Part shown: piece after piece, positions 27,325-36,590 of the stretch
Position numbering within the stretch: position 1 is the stretch's first letter
How the letters are laid out: every line of letters starts with the position of its first letter
From: Circinella umbellata
Lineage: Eukaryota > Mucoromycota > Mucoromycetes > Mucorales > Lichtheimiaceae
Assembly (NCBI GenBank): GCA_025093555.1
Contig: JAIWNF010000004.1
Location: 62,001-126,000, forward strand
Length of the DNA: 64,000 nt
Direction of reading: 5' to 3'
The notes under the pieces: model-generated
Told to the model about the DNA's origin: nothing
Databases searched by the model: none
Seen by the model: only the letters and a program-made list of their open reading frames with translations
Translations under genes and position numbers: made by a program

Positions 27325-28559
27325 ATGTTTATTTCCAATAATTCAATGTTTAATGAGCAGGCCATTCCACTTGAAACTTTATCTAATGCTGATTCAACTA
27401 GTAGAGATGGAAGTAGAAAAAGTGATAGTAATAGCAGTAGTAATACGAGGAGGAGGAATAGTGGTGATGATGGTGGTAGTAGTGACGATGAAAGATCCAA
27501 AGGAACCTTATTCTCTTCTTATTTATCCAGTAATAAGATGAATAGTAATATTAGCAGTAATAATAATAGTACTGTTAGTTCAAATACTACTATAAAAGAA
27601 GAAGATGATCTAAGATTACAACTATTATCAGTAGATAAACAAGGTAATGTGAATATCATTGTTAATATTATTATTACATATTATTAACTTATATATTTTA
27701 TTTAATGAAAAACAAATTATAGTCGAACAATATAATCAATTAGCTTCTTCAATAATACCTGAAATAGATATGCTTCAAGTTCAAGAAATAATATCTATTG
27801 GTTCTATTATTACTAATGATAATGATACGACAAAAATAAGAAACATCCATTGTCATGCATTTATTTATCAAGATACTATGTTAATGACATTACCTGACAT
27901 TATGTCTCAAAAAATGGATCAATCCAAATTTTATTCATGGTGAGTTTTTTCTTTTACTATACGTATAAATAAATAAAAGGGACTGTATTTATTATTTTCG
28001 AAAAGAGGTAGTTTCCTCCTCAGTTCAATGGTTATTATCGCATATATAAATATATACGTATCATGCTATGTACTCCCATTATTGTTACTATTACTATTAC
28101 TAATACTAGGTACATTTGATTGTATACACGAATTGTTGTTACTCTTCAAAAGATAATAATACAAGAAATACAATGGAGGAGGAAACTCAATGCTTTTTTT
28201 TTTCTAATTATCGAATATAATGTATTTACAAAATATATACTAACATTTTTTTGCCCATTTGTATAAATATGTATAAATATTATTATTATCAGTGTGAGTG
28301 AATTGATTGAAATTGTAGAAACTATTCAATGTGAATCACTTGTTATTGCTATTAATAAGAACAGTAAAAAGTCAAGTAAGTTGTTTTATTCAAATATATA
28401 TATATATGTAAATAATGGTGGTAATAAGATAAATAATTCTCATTATGTATATTATTAGATATTGTACTACGTGCTTTATTATACATTGGTTTTCAACTTG
28501 TTGATCCTTTTATTTATAAACAAGATCCAATTTATATTCTAGTTGGCTATGAACTTTAA
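27325..28559 (+). CDS. Ornithine decarboxylase antizyme-like protein
   Basis: Four exons (27325-27643, 27723-27939, 28293-28375, 28459-28559) give 239 aa. The C-terminal 90 residues line up with antizymes: a strand ending MLMTLPD, then the helix SELIEIVETIQCESLVIAIN, NKNSKKSNIVLRALLYIGF, QLVDPF and the terminal ILVGYEL. These match the antizyme order IEIPGG..., LLEFAEE...HVFICFHKN, ALLRTFSFLGFEIVRP and ...YTFE. Antizymes bind ornithine decarboxylase, send it to the proteasome and block polyamine uptake. The N-terminal 110 residues are Ser/Asn-rich. Known antizyme genes need a polyamine-stimulated +1 ribosomal frameshift; here the frame from the first ATG is open to the conserved domain, with no UGA shift site found. 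Intron 2 is unusually long (353 bp). The family call is good, the absence of frameshifting tentative. Confidence 0.7.
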
Positions 28560-29786
28560 AAAAGAAAACATATAATTCAAGAGAATAGAAATTTGCATGA
28601 ATCTTTCTTCTATATTATCTATTTCAATACCTCGTTCACAAATTTCTATTTAAGTTAAACCCCTTTAAAATTATTGACGAACTGGAAATGTTATAAAAAT
28701 AAAAATCGTATACCCTTCCCCTTCTTTCCCTAAAATTATTATTTTTCATTATTCTCCCCCCTGAAGAAGGCCGTGTGTTTAAACCTTCGATTTACAAACA
28801 ATATTATATTATAATAGTTATTACGTATATGTATCAGGAATACATTGACTATAAAAGATGTCAATGAGTAGTCTACGTATGTACTAATATTCTAATTCTA
28901 TGTATGTACATTTATGTATTTATATAGTTGTAACAATAAGCTGTGCACATATGTTCAATGTATATTAGTAATACGTAATGAATACTAATATATTCAACAA
29001 TAATATGGTAATTTCTACAATCCAAATTTAGGTTATACTATAGAAACGATTACCTTTCGCAATCAAAATAACACACATACACATACACATACATAGAAAT
29101 AAGTAAATAAATGATTACTATTATTATTATTCATTACTATTAATTAAATAAAAAGAACCTAATATATATTTTTTATGCTAAAAGTTGGTTCCATATACAG
29201 CACATAATAAAGGATATAAAATATAAATGAAGAAAAAGAAAATAAAAACAAAACATAATAAACATATTATAGAGTGAGAATGTACAGCTCCTACTGCGAT
29301 AAAAAAATGAATCATGTAGATAGGTATGCAACATTATTATGAAAAAAAAATATACGGGGAAAAGAATGCAGGCTTGTAAGTTTAAGGGGGTAATGAAAAA
29401 AAAAGGAGGAGGGGTACGTAGATGAGGTTACTTTGTTAAATATATATATATATGTGTGGGTGTGATATACTTTTTTTTTCTTACTTTCTTTTGACAAAAT
29501 TATCTAGAAAGAGGTGAAAAGAACACAACATGACAAAGATATATGAGATAATATTTGTATGTGATGAAAAAGAATATTATAAAATAAAAATGTTGAGTTG
29601 TAATATGTGATATTTCCGCTATTACATGAACAATTACTGATCTTCTTCATATGTTTATAATGCTGTTAAGGTTTTTTTTTATCTACATAAAGCCCTATTT
29701 TGTTATTATAGACTTGCTTTTTCTTTTCAAATTAATTTGTCATGTTGTATCGTGTTGTAGTTGTTGTTGATATTTTGTGTTTACAG
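28560..29786. other. Convergent intergenic region
   Basis: The 1.2 kb of AT-rich sequence lies between the antizyme-like stop and the stop of the 7TM gene. It contains short TA and CACATA repeats (about 29070-29095) and TATATA tracts. No gene is recognised. Confidence 0.5.
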
Positions 29787-31571
29787 TTAAGAATGAGATG
29801 ATGATCCGAATTTCGTTAATGATTTTCGACTACTTTGTGATTCTTGGATAGAAGAGGTCCTGCTCTCCACGCCTGTATCATCATCATCGTGATCATCATC
29901 TTTTTCAGTAACTACAACAAATCGACCATTCATATAACGATAGTGTTCATGCATTCCAATCGGTACAGCACCCGTTGTTGTTTGCATTAAGCTATTGTTG
30001 TTTGAGGACCCAAGATTACCACCCCCTGCATAACCTACAGTTCCTCCGCCCGAGGTGGCTACATATGGAGGTGTCATAGCGTCGGCAATATAATCATCAA
30101 TACCGAGATTGTATAAATCCGTTTGTCGACGAATAGTTGGATGTCCACCACCACTTTGTGACCCACTCTTTGAATCATGGTCACCTTGTACGCCTCGTTT
30201 TGATGTACGATCATCTGGATCCAAGGAATCGTTTGGATTGGAATTACTAACATTGTTATGCTCTTTACTAGTTTTACCCGTAGGGTTCGTCGTCACCCAG
30301 TGAATAGTAATGACGTTAATGGTGACATCGACTGTGCAACATGTTAAACATAAAACACCACGTTCTTCACCATTTAATACGACAAGTGTGAGAATATTTG
30401 CAAAGGAAATAAGTAAACAAACAGTGGATGCTGCTAAAGTACGTAAAGCGACTTCATGTAATCGTGAATTTTTCCAATCCATTTCGACACTTCGACCAAT
30501 TTTCATCAAAGGTTTGACGAATAAAATGGTAAAGTATAAATTGAAAATCTATCATCGTTGTAAATCAAAAAAAAAAGTATATACACATAAGATTAGTATT
30601 TTGTATTTTCATTTTTCTTTTGGTTTTGGGCGGTTGATCGATTGATTGTTGAACATTGGTTTTTTTTTTAAAACTGATTTTTATACATACAAAATCATAC
30701 ACCTAAATAATAAAAATTCATCCAGTTAATAATAAGTTCTATTTTGTATATATATATATATATATAATTTAAAGTTCATGACATTTACCAATAAAGGGAT
30801 ACTAGCTACTGGTTCGAGACCAATAATACAAACACCACTCTCTTCGATTTTTGCAATATGGAAGACGATCAACAGTGCAGCGATTGCAATGTACGGGCTT
30901 AAAAAAATCATGTGAAGTCTATATGACTTTGTTTTCCATCGAGATTGTCTAACGGATGATACTACCCAAACTTTTTCAATCAACCTATAACAATAAACAT
31001 ATTTTAATTTTGTCATTGCTTTTTTTTTTTCGAGTATGTCAAATATATATATATATACATATTATCAAAAGATGCATTTACCACATATAAATAACAATTT
31101 TTGTAGCAGAATAAAAAATATCACACGCCATTTCGGAGAGAAAACAAGAAAGGGAATTGCCTGTATATAGAAAATCGTTTTGTTGATCGGTTGTCATGGT
31201 GATTGTCGTAAAGTTGAAAATAAATAAAAGTGTGATTATGTAAATAAAATATATTCAGATTATAATCATCAATATTGAAACAAATGCTTCTTTCTCATCA
31301 CTAAAAAATAAAAAAAAAAGTGAATACTTTTTTTTTTTACTGTACCATTATTTGTTGTGACAAAAAGCATGCCTGCGCAAGTAAATCCCCAAGAAATAAT
31401 ATAAAGCACCAATACGAGCCAACGTGAATAGGTCAGATATTTAAATTGAACATTGAAAGTTTTGATACCAAATAAAACTGACATGGCACCAATAGATAAA
31501 AGCGAAACGATTTTCGATGCTAATTCACCACCATCAGGTTGTGGTACTGGGTCAAAATAAGATGGATCCAT
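29787..31571 (-). CDS. Seven-transmembrane receptor-like protein
   Basis: Four minus-strand exons (31571-31346, 31160-31082, 30984-30789, 30548-29787) give 420 aa with agreeing phases. Seven hydrophobic segments are visible in the first 260 residues: IVSLLSIGAMSVLFGI, WLVLVLYIISWGFTCAGML, a segment near DIFYSATKIVIYMW, MIFLSPYIAIAALLIVFHI, VASIPLLIFNLYFTILFV, LAASTVCLLISFANILTLVV and VLCLTCCTVDVTINVITIHW. A cytosolic-type tail of about 160 residues follows, rich in Ser, Asn, Gly and charged residues (DPDDRTSKRG, SGGGTVGYAGGG, SIQESQSSRKS), with many possible phosphorylation sites. There is no cleavable signal peptide; the N-terminus is short and acidic. The layout fits a GPCR, but I recognise no named receptor class, ligand or G-protein motif, so the function is open. 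Confidence 0.75.
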
Positions 31572-32064
31572 TATTTGATCACGTTTCTTTTATATTATTG
31601 CTATGATGTGTCGTTATTGGGGTTGAAAAATATTTTTTTCTCGGTTTTTTCTTCGTGTTTTGTATAATTCGTTCCGTATATTATTATTTATGCTGTTAAA
31701 AAAATGTATGGTAGATAAATGAAAAAAAAAAAAAAAAGAAAAGAGAAAAAAAAAAGAAAGAAAAAGGTGTGTGCGTGGATTCTTTAAGTTCAACACTTAA
31801 AAAAAAAAAGAATTTTGTGTTCAGACTTTAATTCTCACTGTGAGTGCCTTATTATATGATTACACAAGGACAACTATCATCCTTGTTCAACCATTTTAAG
31901 AAAACCCGTTCTCGGACACTGAAAAGTCTAGTTTTATTTACTTTATTTTTTTTTTCTTATCCTCCCCACATACACATATTATAACAGGCACGCTATTTTT
32001 TCGTGGGTAATAAGTTATTTTGGTGGCTGAATCACACACACGCACACATTTTTTTTTTCACTTA
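31572..32064. other. Upstream region of the 7TM gene / left edge of the repeat island
   Basis: These 493 bp are AT-rich with long A and T homopolymers (about 31719-31810). They precede the 7TM gene on the minus strand and presumably contain its promoter. No coding exon is seen. Sequence repeated elsewhere in the island begins at about 32065. Confidence 0.5.
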
Positions 32065-32554
32065 TATAACACAATCTGACCCAAAACGTCAATGATCGGC
32101 ATGAAATTTTTTCTGTGTCTAATCTAATGACTGATTCGCTTGATTCGTGCTTTTAATAAAGATAAATAAGTAAAAAAAAAAAAAAATAGACATGATAGAA
32201 AATAAGATCGAGCCCTGCACCACGCCATCACAAGAAAAAATATATATATACATACTCATATTATTCTAATATAACATATAGAACACCCCTAAAAAAACGT
32301 TTGCCACAAACGAGGACGATGACAAGAACAACTGGTGTGAATTAAAGTTTAATTTTACTAGGAGTCCATGGTAACAACCTGTTTTTCGTTTTTTGAAAGG
32401 AAGAAGAACAAAATCTCGGGACCATTATTTATCCTTTCAAATGCCCAACGTAACACAACAGCTTTCTTTCCATTTTTGGAATTTAGGCTAGTTTTTCTAA
32501 TGATATAGATTGGATGTTCAAACTGATTGTCATGACCACAGGACGGATCGACAT
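32065..32554 (+). repeat. Direct repeat C, copy 1
   Basis: About 490 bp are repeated in the same orientation at 39653-40134, with scattered substitutions and small indels. It marks the left part of repeat unit 1. Shared landmarks are AAACGTCAATGATCGGCATG, GTTTGCCACAAACGAGGACG and CACAGGACGGATCGACAT. No long reading frame is present, so its original nature is unknown. In this unit a Tc1-like element follows directly. Confidence 0.85.
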
Positions 32555-32569
32555 ATTAACATCCTACCA

Positions 32570-34313
32570 TTCGGCATTGGAAGATAAATTTGACCACCAA
32601 ATATGAAAATGAGCCATAGTTTTGAAAATGAGCCCCAATCTGTAAATGGGCCAAAATTGGATTAGCTGGCGAAAATGAACAAAGAAATTTCTGTGTTGAG
32701 CTGCAGAAAATAAATACGAGCCGTCAGATAATAAAAATGAATATGATCCAAGTAAATTGTACTTTTTATTACATTCAAAAAAAATAAATAAATATGCAAC
32801 AAGTATATTTTTCAGAATCCTTTTTCGCCTATCCAACAACGGTCTCAGAAAGTCAATGAATGCTTGATCTAAGCTTGACAGTCTTTGCGGAAAATATGTT
32901 CTGATGCTCTTTTAATGCGATCACTTAACTTAGTATTACGTCTTACCGGGCCAGGATCTTTGTGGACAACGCCTTTAAGTTTCGATCAAAATTCCTCGAT
33001 TGGGTTCAAAAAAGGAGAGTATGGTAGGGGGTAAATAATCTCAAAACCACGCTCAGTAACCAAATTCTTAATATCAATTGTTCTATGAATAGAAGCATTA
33101 TCCATAACAAGGTACCATGAGCATCCATATTAGTAAGTACTTGTTCGATAAATTATATAAAATCACTACCAGTCGTTCCTTTTTTGGGTGCTGAACCATC
33201 GTCAGATTTTTTTTTTCTTGTTTGTTGGTGCGCAAACTTCTCGTCTGAATAATGTAATGACACCATGAGCAGTAATAGCTCCCAATAAGTTGAGATTGTG
33301 TCCTTTTGTTTCTAGAGTGATTTTACACGCTTTTCCAATACCAGACCAACCATGAGAGCGATGCATATTTCTATTGAATCCCGCCACATCAATTGATCTC
33401 AAGTGCCTTCCATGCTGATACAGCCTCGTACGGTTGTAAAATAGTTGTATCATCATCACGAGCAGCAAGTTGGCAAACAGCTCTTTTGTAGATTATTCGT
33501 TTGTAGATTAGATCACATTTTTACACACGTGCTCATTAATAGCGCGTCTGGTGATATTTAAATCTTTGAATTGTTGACAAAGTGAATCGGTAACATCATT
33601 ACAGCTGATTGTTGGTTGTCCATGGATTTTTTCAAAGATAAAACATTATGTTCATCATTAAGCTTTGATTTAGTACCGGACCTTTTGGGCGAGCCTCGAA
33701 ATACACCTTTTCTATTGTTGCACGTATCCTTCCATTGATTTACGCGTCGTTTGACAGCTGAATAAGGCAGGGTAACTTTGGCTGCAGCTACTTTAATTGA
33801 CATGCCTCAAACTCTTGTGATAAGCTGACCATTTTCGCACCTTTTACATCATTTTTTGTATTGTATGGAGCCCGAATTAGACGTGAAGATGTATCATCGC
33901 TACTGGTGGATTCCTTAGACTTTTTTTTTTCTTTTTTTCTCTTTTTTCCTTCATCGTATTTCTATAATTGACGCCTGCAACACCTTCCCACTCCATATAA
34001 AACTTTGAGAAATAAAGAATAACTCTCTCGTCAGTCGTAGGAATATTATTTTCAGTGGTATTATGGTCTTCCATGGTGACAACAAATGCAAAATAAATAA
34101 AGATATTCAAGAACAAAACAAACTAGCTCTTTTTGACATAACATTTGCACCATACGTATATATATATTGAACTTTTCTTGGCTCTAATTCATTCTTGGAG
34201 AGCTTGAATTTGCTTGGTATTCAAGTAGCTTAATTTGGAGATTTAGGCACATTTTCAAAATCATAGCTCATTTTTTTTTTATTTCGTATGGCCAAATTTA
34301 ACTTGCAGCGCTC
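32570..34313 (-). mobile_element. Tc1/mariner-like DNA transposon (degenerate, about 1.74 kb)
   Basis: The element is bounded by related inverted ends. The left end reads (GGAAG)ATAAATTTGACCA...GAAAATGAGCCATAGTTTTGAAAATGAGCC; the reverse complement of the right end (about 34225-34313) reads GCAAGTTAAATTTGGCCATA...ATGAGCTATGATTTTGAAAATGTGCC. TA dinucleotides lie at both putative edges, the usual Tc1 target. It carries a transposase pseudogene on the minus strand. Fragments of the same element occur at 37182-37956 and 44519-45293, and its right end alone at about 40458-40560. Exact ends are uncertain by a few bases. Confidence 0.8.
32869..34074 (-). pseudogene. Tc1-like DD34E transposase, inactivated
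   Basis: Reading the minus strand from an ATG at 34074 (MEDHNTTENN), an HTH-like DNA-binding part is seen near 33558-33803 (KVAAAKVTLPYSAVKRRVNQW). Then comes the first catalytic region (DVAGFNRNMHRSHGWS, KACKITLETKGHN, LLGAITAHGVI), MDNASIHRTIDIKNL with the second Asp, and YSPFLNPIEEF with the Glu. The spacing from that Asp to the Glu is 34 residues, so DD34E. It is broken: the Trp after NPIEEF is TGA, a second conserved Trp near the end (CQA-W-I) is TAG, an in-frame TAA follows SDFI, and the N-terminal part needs a frame change near 33805. It cannot make an active transposase. Confidence 0.8.
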
Positions 34314-34614
34314 TAACATATATTGAAGAAATGTTGTTTGTTCACAGTACTATTATTTTTATATTTGAATATACCTTTTACAAATAAAAGTGAATGAATA
34401 CATAATATCAAAGGAAAGTGAGGAGAGAAATGTTGCTTTTAGAAATTGGAATTATTTTACATTATACATATTGACACGAAAAAAAATGATACACAATTGT
34501 GGCAAAAAGATAGTCTGAAAGATAGAATAGATTGTTTGTGTACAAAGACAATTAGTAAAAGGGTATGATGAAATAAGATATATGGGGAAGTCAATGAGAA
34601 AAAGATAAAGATTG
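34216..34614 (+). repeat. Direct repeat: transposon right end plus flank, copy 1
   Basis: The right terminal repeat of the Tc1-like element and about 300 bp beyond it recur at 40458-40845 in the same orientation with few changes. After 34614 this unit jumps directly to sequence (TGGCGGTGCT) found at 41548 in unit 2, so about 700 bp (the 3' half of the family gene) are missing here. Confidence 0.8.
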
Positions 34615-34808
34615 GCGGTGCTCGGTTTTTCCTTGCTATAAATATCCATAAACCAACACATGAATTTAGTAAATTTCACTTGATATGTAATTGCACGCTG
34701 ATAAAGCTTTTATAAACATCAACTACCTCGTATAAATTATCTGATTGACATTATATTTGTTGTAATAATAATGGATGAGTTGATCATGAACTTTTACAAA
34801 TTCGTCCA

Positions 34809-35162
34809 TCATGTTTTGAATATTTTTTTTTTATTCTGCGTAGCGCTACTATTACTAGGGAGCAATGATATAGGAGTAGATATGGTAGTGGAGGATGTTT
34901 GGTGATGGCTGTTTTTGCTTTGTTTTTGTTTTTGTTGTTGTCTGTTGTCTGTTGTCATTTTTCTTTTTTGAACTACTAACATTTTTGGAATTAGTATTTT
35001 GTGCTGGTATATTGTGTTGTTCTTGTCGAGGTGATCTGTAGTGGGACGTAGTGGTAATAATAAAAAATCGTGATTATTTTTATTGGCTTTATTGCAGTAG
35101 TTACAGATTGTTTGTTTTTGAATTATTTTTACTACCTGGATAATGTTGTTTTTGTTATGCAT
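34809..35162 (-). CDS. Small conserved ORF in arm L (117 aa)
   Basis: An open frame of 117 codons starts MHNKNNIIQVVK. It is the counterpart of the plus-strand ORF at 43463-43816 and differs by one residue (Ala/Thr near SNSS). It has a CNYC pair followed by His residues (NNHDF, TDHLDK), reminiscent of a BED-like or other small zinc finger, then a Lys/Gln/Ser/Thr-rich tail. Whether it is expressed or a fragment of a larger gene is unknown. It lies divergently from the start of the family gene, with the 66-bp repeat between them. Confidence 0.4.
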   Translation of the reverse strand: MHNKNNIIQVVKIIQKQTICNYCNKANKNNHDFLLLPLRPTTDHLDKNNTIYQHKILIPKMLVVQKRKMTTDNRQQQKQKQSKNSHHQTSSTTISTPISLLPSNSSATQNKKKIFKT

Positions 35163-35295
35163 TATTCAGTATTCATTTTCTGCTGGTGTCTTGATTTTTG
35201 ATGAGTATTCGCCTGGCATCTAGCAAGTACGTTTTCCTTTATCATCTTCCGTGTCGAGTTGCGGTGAGGTTATCTTGTCCTAAAAGAGCATCACT

Positions 35296-35361
35296 CGCAA
35301 TGCACCTTTGAGGTTAGAGCAGGTTGGTATTACCCACTCAGTACCCCAAATGAACATCACT
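35296..35361. repeat. Single 66-bp minisatellite unit in arm L
   Basis: This is one unit of the 66-bp repeat (reverse complement of the units at 43005-43247), between the small ORF and the disabled family gene copy. A short partial unit adjoins it. Confidence 0.85.
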
Positions 35362-35458
35362 CGCTAATATAGTCCCCATTGGGGCGTTGAAAAAAAATGA
35401 AGTAAAGCAACAGAACCTAAAAATCCAGCCACTTTTTTCTCCTTTGAACTAAGTTGCC

Positions 35459-36590
35459 ATCGCAGAAATCTTCCGAGCAAGTAAGTGGAATTACTATATT
35501 AATAGATCGGCAGCAATCTACCAACAGCAACTATAATAAATTAACTTCGCTTATGATTTAGAATTTGTTGAATATTTTGAGAATGAAAAAGTAGAAGCTC
35601 CTAGTCTTCTAGGATTCTATCTCTATGATAAAGAATTCTTTATCAAACACACATCCAAGAATGAATCCAAGGCAACATGGAACAAACGCTTCCAAATAGA
35701 AGTCACAAACGAAAATATTAAAGTAAATAATCTAATTTCGAGGATAAAATAGAAAAGGTTGATTAAAGCAATATTTTAATTTAACAAACCGACAACCTGT
35801 ACTAATCTCTTATGATAACTGTTCAATTAGAAAATTTGTACTGTCAATAAATCAAAGTCAAATTCTTCACCTCTCAAGACTAAACTCACAACACAACAAA
35901 AAGCCGAGCTTGAGGACTGTTTCAATAAGCTTGATGACAAGAAATTTTGGTATCTTAAAGCCTCCATTCCCAACTCAAATAAAAATCAAACCACCGCGAA
36001 AGTTATTTCTGTGGAGGAACGAATGATCAAGTTTGCTCTTAGTTGTAATTACTATCAGTAAGTTCAAAATTAATTTCATATATTGATTATGCAATCGTTT
36101 TGTACGGTAACTCATTTGTAATTTCTTTGACTTTTTGTAGCCCCAGCCAACAATTGATACTTGATCTTACAGATTCAAATTGGGACAATATTTTTACGGA
36201 TGCCGAACGAAAGGAAATTGAGGATGCTGGATGCGCACTATTACGACCAATTGACGAATCATTAGCACAACAGCTTCACGATTTGAAAAAAATGGTAAAT
36301 AGACCAACTATATGGCTTATAAATTGAAGGCATTTTTTTTATGATTATTATTTTATATTATAGAAAACTGCTAAGGATGTGTATACGTTTGCACGTAATA
36401 TTGACCATGATCCTGAAGATCAACCTCTTCTTGCTTGGTTATCGTGGTCGCTTCAAACCACTTCGCTTCTTTATCTTAAAAAAAACAAGTTTAACATCCA
36501 AGAGTATCTTGAATCTGACAAGATGTACTATCTGTGGGTTTTTTTGAATAAAATATTTGATGGGTCGGAGGATATTGTCGCATTGGGGTA
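35459..36590 (+). pseudogene. Family gene copy a: 5' half, disabled and inverted
   Basis: This is the 5' half of the gene that is intact at 40894-42871 (minus), with the same exon order. It has three lesions. The start codon ATG is ATC (35459-35461). A deletion of about 77 bp at 35752 removes the 3' splice site and most of the 14-codon exon. The frame ends at 36590, where the arm meets repeat A and the last exon runs into GYEKIKIS-stop. Remaining exons (around 36141-36294 and 36365-36588) are still nearly identical to the intact copy. The matching 3' half is reduced to a short piece at 34617-34695 on the opposite strand. Confidence 0.85.

Larger units (their letters stand above)
34698..36590 (-). 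repeat. Inverted arm L (inverted copy of 41664-43927)
   Basis: On the plus strand this arm reads from CTGATAAAGC to GCATTGGGGTA and is the reverse complement of 41664-43927. In unit 2 the arm lies between TGCA and CGAAAA. In unit 1 the same flanks, TGCA on the left and CGAAAA on the right, surround the arm in opposite orientation, with an extra CG at 34696-34697. It is 1893 bp against 2264 bp because it has one 66-bp minisatellite unit instead of three, a deletion of about 77 bp at 35752, and other small gaps. Confidence 0.9.

Noticed and set aside
27353..27541. Overlapping ORF ending in UGA in exon 1 of the antizyme-like gene, considered as a frameshift ORF1
   Set aside because: It is in the frame from which a +1 shift would lead to a frame full of stops, not to the antizyme frame.
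27659..27943. Reading through 27644-27722 with a +1 shift instead of splicing
   Set aside because: The segment has a good donor, an AAC-type branch point and acceptor, and ends in TAA rather than a known shift site.
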